A stretch of DNA of 64,000 nt from Ilex aquifolium (taxonomy: Eukaryota; Streptophyta; Magnoliopsida; Aquifoliales; Aquifoliaceae): positions 3,658,001-3,722,000 of the forward strand of contig OX637410.1 in NCBI GenBank assembly GCA_951799425.1, read 5' to 3'. This document shows, in pieces, positions 45,365 to 57,465 of the stretch. Position numbers and translations under genes: made by a program. The notes under the pieces were generated by a model. The model did not search any database. It saw only the letters and a program-made list of their open reading frames with translations, and was not told the DNA's origin. Positions within the stretch are counted from its first letter, which is position 1, and every line of letters begins with the position of its first letter.

Positions 45365-47926
45365 TGTAAAACCTGGGAAAATTTGAATTTTTATGAAGAA
45401 TGACAAAATGATAATTAGCCGCTACGGTACGAGTTGAAAACCCAAATTTTTCTAGAACTCGGCTGAAGAAACGGACCTCACCGTTGGATTCATCTTGCGA
45501 AATCTAGTTACCCAGTCAATTTTTCTTAGATTTCAAGACAGTCATATTTTTTGTGTTTTACGAGGCAATCCGGTGTCACGTGACTAAAATAAACACGACC
45601 GAGAAATAAATTGAGAAACATGAAAAATAATTTAAATTTAGTTCAAATAAAATATATTGAACTTAAAATGGGGCGAGATTTAATTGATTTGGGATGAAAT
45701 CAGATCAGGAAAAAGGCGGGATGTATGGCGCGTTGTGGGCCAAGTATCTAAGGAGTATAAATAGGGGAGAAAATCAGATTTTCTCCTCAATACCCAGCTG
45801 ATTTTTGGAAACGAGAGAAGGGAGAGAGGAAAGAGAAAAACCAAGGTTCTGCAAGCTTTTCTATACGATCTAGGGCTAACCGTTCGTCGAATCGACTCAG
45901 CCCAAGAACTAAAGTTCATCAACTCGATGAGAGCTACGTCTACGTACAAAAATTGGGGATTTTGACAAAGTCTTAAAAATGAAATTTTTAGAAATCAAGG
46001 CTTGAAGCTTGATTTGGGTCTTCTTGGAGTTTCTACCACTTGTATCACGCTTGAAGAGGTAGGATTGTTCTCTTTGCTAGGTTTATTTTTAACCTAGAGT
46101 TTCATATGAAATGAGTAGCATTACTTGAGATGAAATCTCTTATCTAAATGTATTTCTAGTATTTCTAGTGTAACTAGAGTATGAGAAATGGTATAAAAAT
46201 GTATAAAATCAATTTTTGCATGAATTGGGTTTTGGGTGAAATTGCTTGTTTTGGTAATTTCATGAAAATGTGTTGATTGGGCATGCTATGTGTTTACATT
46301 TATACCTTGAAGGTGTTTGATAAAATGCATATGTTGATTTAGCATGTTGGTTTAATTGAAAATGTTATAACATGCTTGGTGGAAATTGTGGAATGTAATT
46401 ATATGCTCATGATATAATTGACATTGTAAAAAAATGGTGTATGTCATGCTACTCTCATGATATGATGAACATGACATTGGAATTGCAATTGTACATCACA
46501 TTGCATATGCGTGGGAAACATCACATTCGTGGACATGTGACATGGGTGTGTGTGTGCATGGTTATTGATCAAACACCATTCTTGGTGGATGATGCGTGGA
46601 CTTGGAAAAGTTGGACCAAGGTTCGACTGAGTCGCATGGGTTGCATTGAAAATATGGTCGGGGTTAGCAAGAAGGACTAGACTGTCCCTCGGGTGCAAGA
46701 CTCAGTGATTTGGATACGCACTCCGTTGGTATCGAGTCCATAAAGTGTGTCGACGTATGCGGAGCTGTTGGTAGAAGTCCATAAATGTCATGTCGGTTGG
46801 GTGCCCGTTGGTGGAAGTCCATAAATACTCACCCCAAGAAAGACCAGGGATTTATAAATGGTCATTGGATGTGTAACATCAATGGTAAGGGTTTGGAATG
46901 CCCGAATTCATACGCATGATATTGTATGTGTTATGGGAGCTGGTGCTCTGGTTGAGTTCCATGTGTAAGTCTCAGCTCATAACATGGCATGTCATTATGA
47001 CATTCATCCTTAAAGTTGCATGTTCTTGGATGAATGCTTGTTTGATTGTTGAATTGCAAGTGAGCATTTCATATGCATCTAGGTTGGAGAGTAGCCTCTT
47101 TAGTAGATACCCTATTGAGCGTGACTCACCCTTTATGGGGACTACATTTCAGGTGTAGGACAAACGCAGGTGGATGGCTCTCACTTAGGCCCTCATTGAT
47201 GAAGAAAGCCGAGTTGTGGCTTTGAATTATATTTTTGTAAAACAAGTGTGTAATTAGTTTTTGGACATGTAATATTGTGTAAAGGATTGTAAAACATATG
47301 AACTATATTTTGTGTAAAATTGGATGTTATATGAGTTTGGGTGGATGTTGTATAAGATTGGATGAGTTGGAATTGAAAAATGATTGAATTGGAGGTAAAC
47401 TGAGCTCTTCTACTGGTAGAACATTGATTATTTACCGGTAGAATAATTTCAGAGAGCTCTTCTACCTATAGAATGTTGATTATCTACCGGTAGAAAAATT
47501 ACAGAGAGCTTTCCTATTGGTAGAACGTTGATTATCTACAGGTAGAAGAATTTCAGAGAGCTATTCTACCGGTAGAGCATTGATTATCTACCGGTAGGTC
47601 CTCTTAAATTTTTAGAAATTTAAAATAATATTGTCAAGCCTCTAGGCCTTGAGTCCTTTTGTTCAAAGGATGTAAATGGAGTAATATTAAGGACAAATTG
47701 ATGTATATTGGACCTTGAAATGGTCAAGTGATTGAAATGTACACAGGTTATACGTTTGGGAGTGCCCGGTACAAGGGAGACTCTACCCAAACTCTGTGTT
47801 ATTTATGATCTTGGTGAAGGGGATGTTATGTCGTGGTGTCGGGTTATGCGGCATTCACGGGTACTTCTACGGGTTGATGGGTAATCAACAAGTTGACAAA
47901 GGACCCCCGGTTTTAGGGGTGTCACA
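45365..47926 (+). mobile_element. Tekay-like solo LTR (2562 bp), nested in the inverted Tat LTR
   Basis: Starts TGTAAAACCT and ends GTGTCACA, with neither PBS nor PPT outside. Flanking CAACC (45360-45364) and TAACC (47927-47931) are a target duplication with one transition. Related to the LTRs of the Tekay-type element but diverged: TATA box at 45756, GGGGACTACATTTCAGGTG block near 47136. Carries the 52-bp tandem array. Confidence 0.9.
47402..47609. repeat. Four 52-bp tandem repeats built of CTACCGGTAG hairpins
   Basis: Units start at 47402, 47454, 47506 and 47558 (GAGCT...), spaced exactly 52 bp. Each holds two slots of a TTCTACCGGTAGAA-like palindrome separated by a TTGATTAT block. Perfect CTACCGGTAG cores occur in units 2 and 4; other slots are one or two changes away. 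Confidence 0.9.
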
Positions 47927-48912
47927 TAACCTTTATGTAAGCTGATGAGCATGTTACCTTGCTCACTATAACCTTTCCGAATGGTTTGAACAAATTCTGG
48001 TAGGATTGACTTAACTCCTTAGGACTCCAAGTGAGGATTTCTCAAGCTGAGGAATGGACTTTAGGCTCCTCTGGTTTTTCGGAGAGGTTAAGTCTCCTTG
48101 TATTTGGGGAGTCTAACCTTTCTTATCTCTGCATAACTCCCTAATTGGTTGGATTATGCTCTTATGAATTGGTTAGAAAGGCCCCTCCTTATGGTGGAGT
48201 CTTTTGAATCCCAGATAAGCTGATAAGGGGCAGAGACTCCTCAGTAATGAGGGGTGTCCGCCCTTTAAATTGATTTCCCTCCAAGTGTGTTGTTGACCTT
48301 ATCTCAAGGGTCCTTCAACTTTCAAATAACAGATAGCGTTATCCATAGGATCCCTTTCACATGCCGGCTAGATGGGGATAGCAACTTATTAGGATTAGGA
48401 TTGCTCTTAGCTTTCCTCGTACTCCCAAAACATAATAGGCCTTCCAATGGTAACTTTCCAAGTGCTAGAGCATCCTTACAGCTTTCCCAATGTTGTAATT
48501 AACTTTTTCCTCATTAGTTGCCCCTGCTCAAGTTTTCCCAACATGGCTGGATCATGGACTGTGCCTCCCATTGCTTTCTATCCGTTATTTCCTCGATTTT
48601 TGAAAGCGAATTACGTGCGCACATCCCTTTAGTTTAAATGAGGAAGTTTCCTATAACCGCCATTCCCCTGGCTATTTAAACTGTGATGCTCTGGTTCAAA
48701 GAATCACATGGCTTTGAAAGTTCTTGAAGCCTCTACCTCTTGTGATTTTGACTCCCTTCTTCATCTCTGAAAATGTTGAAAATAATCTAGAATTTCTTGG
48801 CTGGGTTGCTTCTTTTCAATTTATTTACTACATATTTTTTTTTCTTGAAGATCGTCCTTAAGGGATTTGTGTTTCTTCTTGAATTCCCAATCTATTACGC
48901 TCTTCGTAACCA

Positions 48913-49535
48913 TTGTGGATTCTTGCTAGACTTCTTCCATTCTTTGACCCATCATTCTCTCCTTCATTCGACGCTCTTCATAACTGCCAATTCCCCATGG
49001 TCCATAAAAAAACTTCATCTAATCTTGTACTTCTTCTGTTTCAAGAAGAAGATATCTCTAACAAGGAAGTTGAGTTCTTTGGAGAGGATCCTCCAGGGGA
49101 AGCCTTTATTGCATTTGAGTTCTACGCAAAAAGGGTGCGTAGCAGCATCACAAAGAAAGATCTTGGGTGAATTCGTGCCTAATTTTTCATTCCTGAATTT
49201 GTGCAGTTGAGGTTCCCTTCAAATGATGAGAGATCTTGTGATTATCATGACAGCGAAGTTTGTCTTTACGAAATCGCCTTGACTGCATGATTCAGGTTTC
49301 CAATTCACCCTTACATACACAATTTCTTGTCTTTCTTGAACATTGTCCTTGCCCAAATTACTCCCAATAGTTGGAGATTTTTTAATAGGTCTGGGTGTTC
49401 CTTGGGACACTATCCATGGTGTGGGTGCGTTCCATTCTGTGGGAGAGATTCTTCATTATTTCTAGATAAAGGTTGGCACTGGCCCAAGCTATGGGTGGTA
49501 CTACTTGACCAAGAGGCCTGGTAGTACTGATCTAC
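48913..49535 (+). pseudogene. Tat-type extra ORF (putative gypsy-type transposon protein), antisense to its LTR
   Basis: Frame-broken reading contains EVCLYEIALTA.FRFPIHPYIH and then LAQITPNSWRFF, the block LYE....G.R.P.HP......L.....LAP..L.PN.W found in the extra ORFs of plant Tat elements (Pfam family 'putative gypsy type transposon'). Known: some Tat elements carry such ORFs in antisense between pol and the 3' LTR. The orientation here, opposite to the adjoining LTR, fits that layout. Confidence 0.6.
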
Positions 49536-49789
49536 TGACCAAGATTCCTACTCACCCAAAAGAGTGGAAGGCCCAATTCTTCTTTGTTTCTAGTTCAGGG
49601 TGGGTGTTCAGCCCTTCCGAAGCTATTGTGGAAAACCCAGTCAGAGTTCTTTCTTGCTGTAGTGCGCTGCATTCTCCTTCTGGCAAGTCTTCCTTGCCCT
49701 CTTTGTCTTTGTTTTCTTTTCCATAGAAGGATAAGAAGTTGATGGCCTTTTCTACTTGATTAACCTTGATTAGTATGTAAATTAGAATA

Positions 49790-51430
49790 GTTAAATAAGT
49801 CAAAATAATATGATAAAATAACTAAAAACTATCAATTAGAGTTAATTAGGGTTTGTGCGTAAATTAGGGTTTTAATTGCGTTATGTTTAAAATTTCAGGG
49901 TTTAATGCAGAATTACCGGAGAATACGAGGAACGATATGTCAAAGCTTGAAACAACAAATGAGCAAAGTGTAATATAAACAAAACAAGACTCAGCACTCA
50001 ACAAGTTGATTTCTAGCAAGGCTCCATCGTCTGGACGGTGGAGGGGCGTCCGAATGGTGGCCCTTGGCGGCTGAGCTTTATCCTTCCACCTCCTGCTTCC
50101 TTTTTTCTATATATAGGCCATGCATGGCCTTCTTCTTCACTTGGCCGGGCAAGGAGAGAAAAATAGCTCCTGAGAGAATTCCAAAAGAGAAAAAGAAAGA
50201 GAGAAACATAAAGTGCAATCCAATCTGGTCCGTGATACACTCCAACCGATATTCTGTATTTCTACATTTCTGTTGTATCTTTCTATTCGAATAGTTGAAC
50301 TGCTGCCACTTTTTTGTCTTGATTGATAATAAAAGTGGTTGTGTTTCAGTTATTCCTTGTGAAAGAAGTTTTAGAGGTTGTATTTTAATTTCAGTTGTAA
50401 TGGAAACTGCCCGCACTCCTTGCTTGTCTGTAGCAATGGGGCGTGAGTAGTTACTTATATCCTCCAGTTAGAGGTAAACATATGTATAATATTGGTTAAC
50501 CTCTGGAAATGCTGATGTTTTATTCATATATTTATCTATATATGTATTATATGCTTCATGCATGATACAATGATGTACGTTATTTCGGTGCTGTGCCTGG
50601 AATTATGTCATCAATGCATCATCAACCTGCCAGTCGAATGTCTACGGTATTCCTATCGGTATGGCTTGTCCTCCGCCGAAACGCTGAGGATGTTCTACTG
50701 ATGCATGATACAAAACCTAAATGATCCTCATGAATGACTTGTCCTTCTGGGTTATTAGGGTTGTTTAACTACTATATATAACTATATTGCCAGTCGAATG
50801 TCTACGGTATTCCTATCGGTATGGCTTGTCCTCCACCGGAACGCTGAGGATGTTTAACTGGTATATATATATCACAGATGACCTATTGAGTAATTCAAGT
50901 ATTCCTCATGAATGGCTTGTCCTTCTGGTTCACTCGAATTAGTCAATTGACACATCTATAACTAGCTAACCTAAGAAGTTGTTGTGTTATGACTTAATAC
51001 CACCAGCTAGCCTAAGAAGTTGTTGTGTTATGGTTTATTATGTACGCACTTACTATCAAGAGATCAATTGAATAATTCAAGTATTCCTCATGAATGACTT
51101 GTCCTTCTGGTTTGCTTGGATTAATCAATTGTCATGGATACCACCAGCTAACCTAAGAAGTTGCTGTGTGATGGTTTATATACATCAGACCTACCGGTTA
51201 ACTTGCCAGTAACATGGAAGTTAATTGATGTAAGGTGGCATTTCCAGTACTTGACCAATATAAAGCATATGAGATCCTTAAACTGAAGGATACTTTTTAT
51301 ATTATTGTCATCATCTTTAAATAATCTATCTACAAACAAAAGCTTAATTAGACGAGTTATCAATCTAAGCTCACATCACAAGCTATCTCATGTCACACTA
51401 CTTATATTACAACTACACTATTTTTATTTT
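49790..51430 (+). mobile_element. Probable LTR-like region with TATA box and interspersed repeats
   Basis: TTTCTATATATAGGCC near 50105 resembles a promoter. 50629-51180 holds three interspersed repeat families: ATTCCTATCGGTATGGCTTG (50650 and 50810), TCATGAATGRCTTGTCCTTC (50730, 50907, 51087) and CCTAAGAAGTTGYTGTG (50971, 51009, 51154). No coding region; boundaries are unknown. Confidence 0.5.
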
Positions 51431-53449
51431 ATTTCCTAATTATTAAAAACTCTTCATGGGATCGATACTTCGACTTAAAATCGAGAAAACTACAATTCGA
51501 CCACTTATACTTGGGTGTATAATATAAATCATAAATTACGAAATAGTGCGAATCACTAATTGTAGTTGATAATGTGACATTGCTAGAGGAATTTTTGGAC
51601 AGGGTAAAGGTGGTCCAGAGCCACCAGATTAAAGAATTTGGTCTTCTGGTGACTGACACAAATCTATTCAAGTTAAATCTGGGGCTTGAATCCCAATCTG
51701 CTATAACTGCAGCAGTGCCTGCTTGATGTATTCCGTTGTTCCTAATTTTCAAACATGAACCCTCAATGTGTGTGTAGGTGAGTGTCACTCTCACTTGGGT
51801 TCGATGCAAGAAATGGGAAAACGGGTGTGTGAATGAAATGTGTGTGTGTGTGTGTGAATAAAAGTGCTCCCCAAGCGCAGAGAGACTTTCGAGTGTCGTG
51901 TTTTACTCGGAAATCGTATTCCAATGTCGTCTCCTCAGGGAAGGAGGTGAATTGTTTTGAAGGTGATTCAGGTGAAAAAGGAAAAGTGTAAAAATCTTTG
52001 ATGTTTGATTTTGGTGATTTGTGTTCTTGATGAAAATGAAATCGAAACAAGTGTTGGCTAATCCGAAGAGGTCATTCCAATGGGAATGCCAAATCAACTC
52101 AAGACCTTCCTCCAATAGTCCATAGATGTTTGATTGATTCGTAGGAAGCGAGAGAGTAAAATGGAGGTGAGGATTCAAACATACCCCGTGACAAGTCTAC
52201 GGTGTATCAAGAACTCACAACAACGTCCACACTCAACCTAGTCAAACCAAATCATCGTACACTACGAGGAGGAATGAAAAAGAGTTGATTTAGCATACAC
52301 AAAAGGAGTTCTCCCTTCGATTAGCCAACTTTAGCTACTCATACTTAATGCAAGAACATAAATGAAGTAAAGAGACATTGTAAATAAATGAAGATTGAAA
52401 CTTAAATTAATGCAAGAAAACATAAACTAAAGAAAAATGCATTTACTACCCATTTGAAGAGCTTGAGATGAAAACTTAAATACAACAATGGTAGATTCTA
52501 AGATACTCAACTAAAATTGCAATGTACTTGAATTAAATGACATTAAAGACAATAAATGAAGCTTACAAGAGTATTTAAGAAGATTATAAATGAAATGGAT
52601 GGAAGAAATGCAAAAATCTAAACTTTCTCTCACTAAAACTATATCTTCTTCCTAGAGCTTCTCTCTCTACAATGGAATACAATCTGGATAATGTGTAATG
52701 TCTGCTGCCTTTTTTTCAATGGAGCTCTCTCTAGGTGTGTGACAGGCTTCCCATCCAAAGGGGGCTGACTTGATGGCTTGGGCAGGCTAGGACAAGCCTA
52801 GCCTGCAACTCCCTTGACTTGCCTCTTCTCTCTTTTCCTCATCAATGCTTGAGCCTCCAAAGTAGAACATGAGGTGAGGGGAGGCTTGTATGTGTGTAAG
52901 AGATGTCAAGGGACAAGTGGGAGAAGTGTAGGTGGGACCCCCAAATGGTAGAACTTGAGTTGCAGGCTGTCTGGGCAATTTGGGCAAAACCTTCCGGAAG
53001 GTCGATGCAAACCTTTCGGAAGGTTTGTGCAGGAAAAGTTAAAACAGCAGTCCAGTAAGCAAAACCTTTCGGAAGGTCGATGCAAACCTTCTGGAAGGTT
53101 CATTCTAGTAGACAAAACCTTTCAGAAGGTTTTGGCAGTGAATAGGCAGATCAAGTGCAAACCTTCCGGAAGGTTTATGGCCAAACCTTCCTGAAGGTTT
53201 TCATCCAAATTGCATTTTTCTTGATTTCTTCACCCTCCAATCCTTCCTTTAAGCTATCCCTTCATCTTCATTGACTTTAAACATTACGATGGGAGCTTAC
53301 TCAAGCCTTTTACAACATTTTCACCTACATTCACACAAAACTTCATTAAAGAGAAGATTAAACGCAATTCTCCCCAAATTCACAACAAAAACAAGTACAA
53401 AAGGGCATAACAACATACAATATATGCAATGTTTTGTGCTAATCACACC
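51430..53449 (-). repeat. Athila-type 3' LTR, minus strand (about 2 kb, left end approximate)
   Basis: Starts TGTGATTAGCAC directly after the purine tract (minus strand). The far end carries GTATCGATCCCATGAAGAGT, a phrase typical of Athila LTR ends. Contains a seven-slot inverted-repeat array at 52985-53205. The left end and target duplication were not resolved. Confidence 0.65.
52985..53205. repeat. Array of AACCTTCCGGAAGGTT palindromes in the Athila LTR
   Basis: Seven slots (about 52988, 53010, 53065, 53087, 53117, 53162, 53187); two have the perfect CTTCCGGAAG core, the others CTTTCGGAAG, CTTCTGGAAG, CTTTCAGAAG or CTTCCTGAAG. Two slots are followed by GTCGATGCAA. Confidence 0.9.
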
Positions 53450-53462
53450 CCCCAACTTGTGT
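53450..53462 (-). other. Polypurine tract of the Athila-type element
   Basis: Minus strand ACAAGTTGGGGGG immediately before the LTR start TGTGATTAG. Confidence 0.8.
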
Positions 53463-53766
53463 TTTGCTAGTCCCTAGCAAACATTCACTTTAAACCACAA
53501 GCTATAAACTAAAACAAAATCCATTAATACAAGTAATTATTCAAACACTCAAAATGCAAAAATCACATTGCAATTAATAACAGACTTGGGCAATGATAAA
53601 ATGTAACAACTGCGGTATTTTCATTGATCATTTTCAAAAGTTCATTACACTAAGTTAGAGTTTCAAAACAAAACGGCCCAAAACCTAAAGACACTTCTAC
53701 TAGGCCAACAAGACTAACCCTAACTTTACATCCTCAAATCAAAAGAAACAAAATACAGAAACTATC

Positions 53767-55050
53767 CTAATCATCGTCCTCATCAAAGGCATCCTCCTCC
53801 TCGGTCTCATCCTCGAACTCAGTCTCCTCATCCTCGTCGTCGTCGTCGTCGTCCACCTCCACAGTAGTAGAAGGTGTAGGAGCAGCGGCCGATGGTCCAG
53901 TTGGAGGCGGCGGAGGTCCACCGGGGATGGGCTCACCCGGGAATGTATGCTGGAATAGCCGCGTCACCATAATCGAAAGCCCGTACATGGTCGACTCCAG
54001 GGCATCCATACGCTGTGATATGGTGCGGGCTGGGGCAGGTGCAGGAGGTGCTGATGTGGAAGGCCCTACAGCAGATAACACTGGTCCCGGTACCCTGGGT
54101 CTCTCTTCCCCAGTCCTAGCAGCCCTCTTGCTACTGCTTGACTTTCCGATGGCTCCAGTCTCCGGGGGAAGCAGAGTGTCGTGAGCGTAGTGCTTCACCT
54201 TGGCCTGGTCGCACAGTTGTGTGACGAGGCTGCCAAAGGGGAGATTCGCTTTTGGCTTTGCGGCCTTGGCGAACTCCAGCATCTCCTAAAAAATCAATAA
54301 TGCTACATCGATCGCCATCCTTGTTATGAATGCGTGGAGGAGGGAAAGCTTCTCGATGTTCGGGCTCTTCTCCGAGCCCCAGGGCATCAAATTGTAATGC
54401 AATACCTTATTCATTAACCTGTAGGCATGCTTGAGGCGCCCGACCAAAGTCGTCCCCTTAAACGTGGTCGGGTCCTCTTAAGTGAGCCTAACATAGTCAA
54501 TGAGAGTCCTACCCCCGTCAATGTTGTGTGGGTAGACCGGGGTAGTCGGGGGAGGCCTCTCGTATCCCATCACAGTGGCAATTATGTCGGGGGTCACCTC
54601 GAAGGTCTTCCCCCTCACATTGGTCCTCAACCTACCACTGTCCTCGCCAAACACAGACAACTTCATGTAAAACTCTTGACACATCCCCAAATTGTATCCC
54701 TTCACCTTAGCAAACCAAATATTCAACCCACGTGCCTCTATCACCCTCACAACTTCATCATTTGGCCCAAGGGAGACTTTATGCATGTACCTCTCGCACG
54801 TGACATTCTTTTCCTCAATTCGTTGCCTACGTGCGTCGTGCTTTGCCTTAGTCCTCCTCTCCTCCCTATCTTGGCTACTAGGGCCTTCACCGCTCCTTTT
54901 GCGGGAGCTAGTGCCCGTAGGTGGTGGGGACTCGGGGCTCGTCCTCTTGGTGAGGGCCATGAGGGCCAACAGTGCCCCTGCACCAAGGAGTGTCAAGATC
55001 ACCCAAAATAGCCTCTCCATAGGCTCAAAAAACATCCATGGACATCCCAT
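53767..55050 (-). pseudogene. Env-position ORF of the Athila-type element (plant transposon-protein domain, acidic tail)
   Basis: Two in-frame open blocks, 55050-54478 (190 codons) and 54282-53767 (171 codons), separated by stops at 54478 and 54288. The first has a hydrophobic N-terminal segment (FWVILTLLGAGALLALMAL, residues about 15-33), a basic stretch, then GRLRTNVRGKTFEVTPDIIA. That last block resembles the Pfam 'putative plant transposon protein' domain found downstream of integrase in Athila-like elements. The second ends in a long Asp/Glu run. Inferred: membrane-anchored or structural accessory protein; function unknown. Confidence 0.65.
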
Positions 55051-55339
55051 TCATACGAGCCATAGCAAGGGATTTTAGGGATTTGAAGAAGATCAAGAAT
55101 GACTTGAGAAATTGGGGGAAATGTGAAGACCTAGGGTTTGTGGAGAACACCAAAAATTTTCGGCTAAAACAACTCAATAACCAACCTTAATCAAGAGAAA
55201 AGTGTGAATTTAGGGCTTTGGTGAAATGTTTTGGGGCTTGGGAGAGATTAGGAGGAGAGGAGAGAGCTTGGAATCTTTAGATTTGGGGGAAATGTGAAGG
55301 GTTTCTAAAAAAAATCGAACTTAAAACCCTTGTTTTTAG

Positions 55340-55580
55340 GCTTCTGGGCAAGACCTTCCGGAAGGTCGATCATAACCTTCCGGAAGGTTTTGCTCACTGC
55401 TTGAGGCAAAATGTCTAGTATGCAAAACCTTTCGAAAGGTCGATCAAAACCTTCTGGAAGGTTTTGCACACTGCTAAGGTACCACTGTCCAGTAGGCAAA
55501 AACTTCCGGAAGGTTTTGCATAGGACAGAACCTTCCTGAAGGTTTATAAACAAACCTTTCGGAAGGTTTTGCCTTTGCTG
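55340..55580. repeat. Second array of CCTTCCGGAAGG palindromes, upstream of the env-position ORF
   Basis: Seven slots (about 55353, 55377, 55429, 55451, 55505, 55532, 55556) with the same variant types and the same GTCGAT spacer as the LTR array at 52985-53205. It lies between integrase and the env-position ORF, just upstream of its likely 5' leader. Confidence 0.9.
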
Positions 55581-57465
55581 CAAAACCATTCATTTGTTCA
55601 AAAATTCACATCCACTCCAACTTTTCTCAACTCCAAAACATTTCAACACCATTTTTAGGACATCTAACCTACCAAAAAATTGAACCACACATATGAACCA
55701 CAATTGATTGATCATGCCCAAAGTCATTTTCGAAATTGCAACATGATTTATGATTTTGTTTTCAAACTACAAAACATGGATTTCTAATTTTAATTACCAA
55801 AATGAATACCCAAAATATAAAACATGAATTCAAATAACAAGGGTATTCCTAAATCTTATCAAATATCGAAAGTTGAGCAATATTCCCCCATCCTTTAAGC
55901 ATAGGACTACCTAACACGTCGTTCAAATTCCCGAACCAAGTACACATGAGAAGAACTATGGCTTTAAATGCTAGTCTAGAGTATGCACCTACACCTTAAT
56001 TTTCAAACTCGTGTGTGTGTGGGCAATGGACATGTAATTTAAACATTTACACAACATAATTCACATTCATTTTGGCTATCCAAATTGAGCTTCGATGCAA
56101 CCTCACCAAGGGTGTCTCTCAACAATGAATCACACTCTAGTTATCCTGGCATGCTCTTTATGTGTATATGTGAGATAGAATCTTGTGCACAAAATGAAGT
56201 ATGCTCACATATAATCCAAAAATGAAGTTCATGCTTGAAAATGAAACAACCTTGGCATAATCTCATGAAAGGAATGCTAGGGCACTAGGTAGCAAACCAA
56301 CTTCTCTTTTTCTTTAAAAGTATGCATCTCCCATCCTACCTAGATCATTTAGGACTTTCACGGGTTATAATGGGGCCTTGGGGTGATATTGAGGCAAATG
56401 AAATGAAGGACATAGGATAACAAAGAGGGTTGTTTCGAGTGAATGACTTTTATTTCAAAAATACCTCCCTTTTCATGGGATTTTCAGTCCAACACCATCA
56501 CCACACTCTTTGTTTCTTTTCTTTCTTTCCTTAACATTTTTCTTTTCTTTTGTCATCATTTTTTTCTTCTTTTCACCGTGTTTTTCTCATTTTCTTAGAT
56601 TTTTTTCATTCTTTCCCATTCAACATTTGAATTCAACTTCATTTATCCTTTTGGTTAATTTTTCGCAACACAATTCCTTCTCTTTTATTATCACTCATTT
56701 TCAGCTCTCGGAACAACTAAGGTGAGGTCAATTTTTATCTTTTTGCACTGGTTGGTCAAATGTGTGGCATGAAAACGAATTTACAATTAAGGCTCAATCA
56801 CGGCACTAGGGATAAAATTTTCCAAGAAAAAGGCTAAGGCTCAAAGCAAAACAAAGATGGCCTAAGATCATTTCTAGATAGGCATGGGAGAGCATTGTTC
56901 ATATCAAGACAAAGTCAATCAACTACCCAAATGAACCTAACCAAAACAACATAATGAGATTATTGAACACATTTGGAATTTGAAAAATTTGTTCCTTGAG
57001 TAAATGTAAGTTCCCTCCAATAAGGATTGACACTAAAGCTCTCATGGGTTTTTACTCATCTCCACTATTCATGTCAAACACTAAAATGTGAACTCAATCC
57101 GTAAATTGATGAAATTACACATTCAAGGTGTACATATTGGTGAGTTTAAAAGCAAACGCATAAGTGATACTCAAGTATAGGATGAACTTCTATAATGTGT
57201 TCATGTATTCAAAATTCAAAGCAAAGATCAACGTATCAACAAACCCATAACACTCTTAATAAGGAAATACAGGTCAACATTCAGATATTTTCACAAAAAA
57301 TTTCAAAATTTTCACATAATTTCCAACTATTGTGAACAAAAATCAGTATGATATGTGAAAGGTGAATTTTCACCACAAAAATTGGTATTATCAACAAAAA
57401 TTTACACCAAAGTATTTTATCAACAAAAATTTCCACAAACTTTGGTGTATCATACAAATGGTGCA
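55581..57465 (-). other. Athila internal spacer, non-coding
   Basis: AT-rich region between the integrase-side purine tract and the palindrome array. The Phe-rich ORF at 56510 is low-complexity T-rich DNA. No domain recognised. Confidence 0.5.

Larger units (their letters stand above)
45341..48870 (-). mobile_element. Inverted Tat-type LTR, split by a nested solo LTR
   Basis: 45341-45364 and 47932 onward are continuous once the inserted LTR is set aside. In reverse complement they match the end of the Tat LTR at 42740-42793 (AGCTTRYATAAAG..., ..TTTTGCACCAA). 48420-48480 matches 42005-42060 (AAGTTACCRTTGGAGG, TTTGGGAG). The boundary on the right is approximate. Confidence 0.7.

Noticed and set aside
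48797-49210. 137-codon plus-strand ORF with hydrophobic start.
   Set aside because: Only the overlapping frame shows similarity to the Tat-type extra ORF; this one is probably a shadow.
54427-55078. Two plus-strand ORFs of 194 and 128 codons.
   Set aside because: They lie antisense to the env-position ORF and show no domain; typical shadow frames of GC-richer coding DNA.
56510-56725. Phe-rich small ORF resembling a membrane peptide.
   Set aside because: T-rich low-complexity DNA in the Athila spacer.
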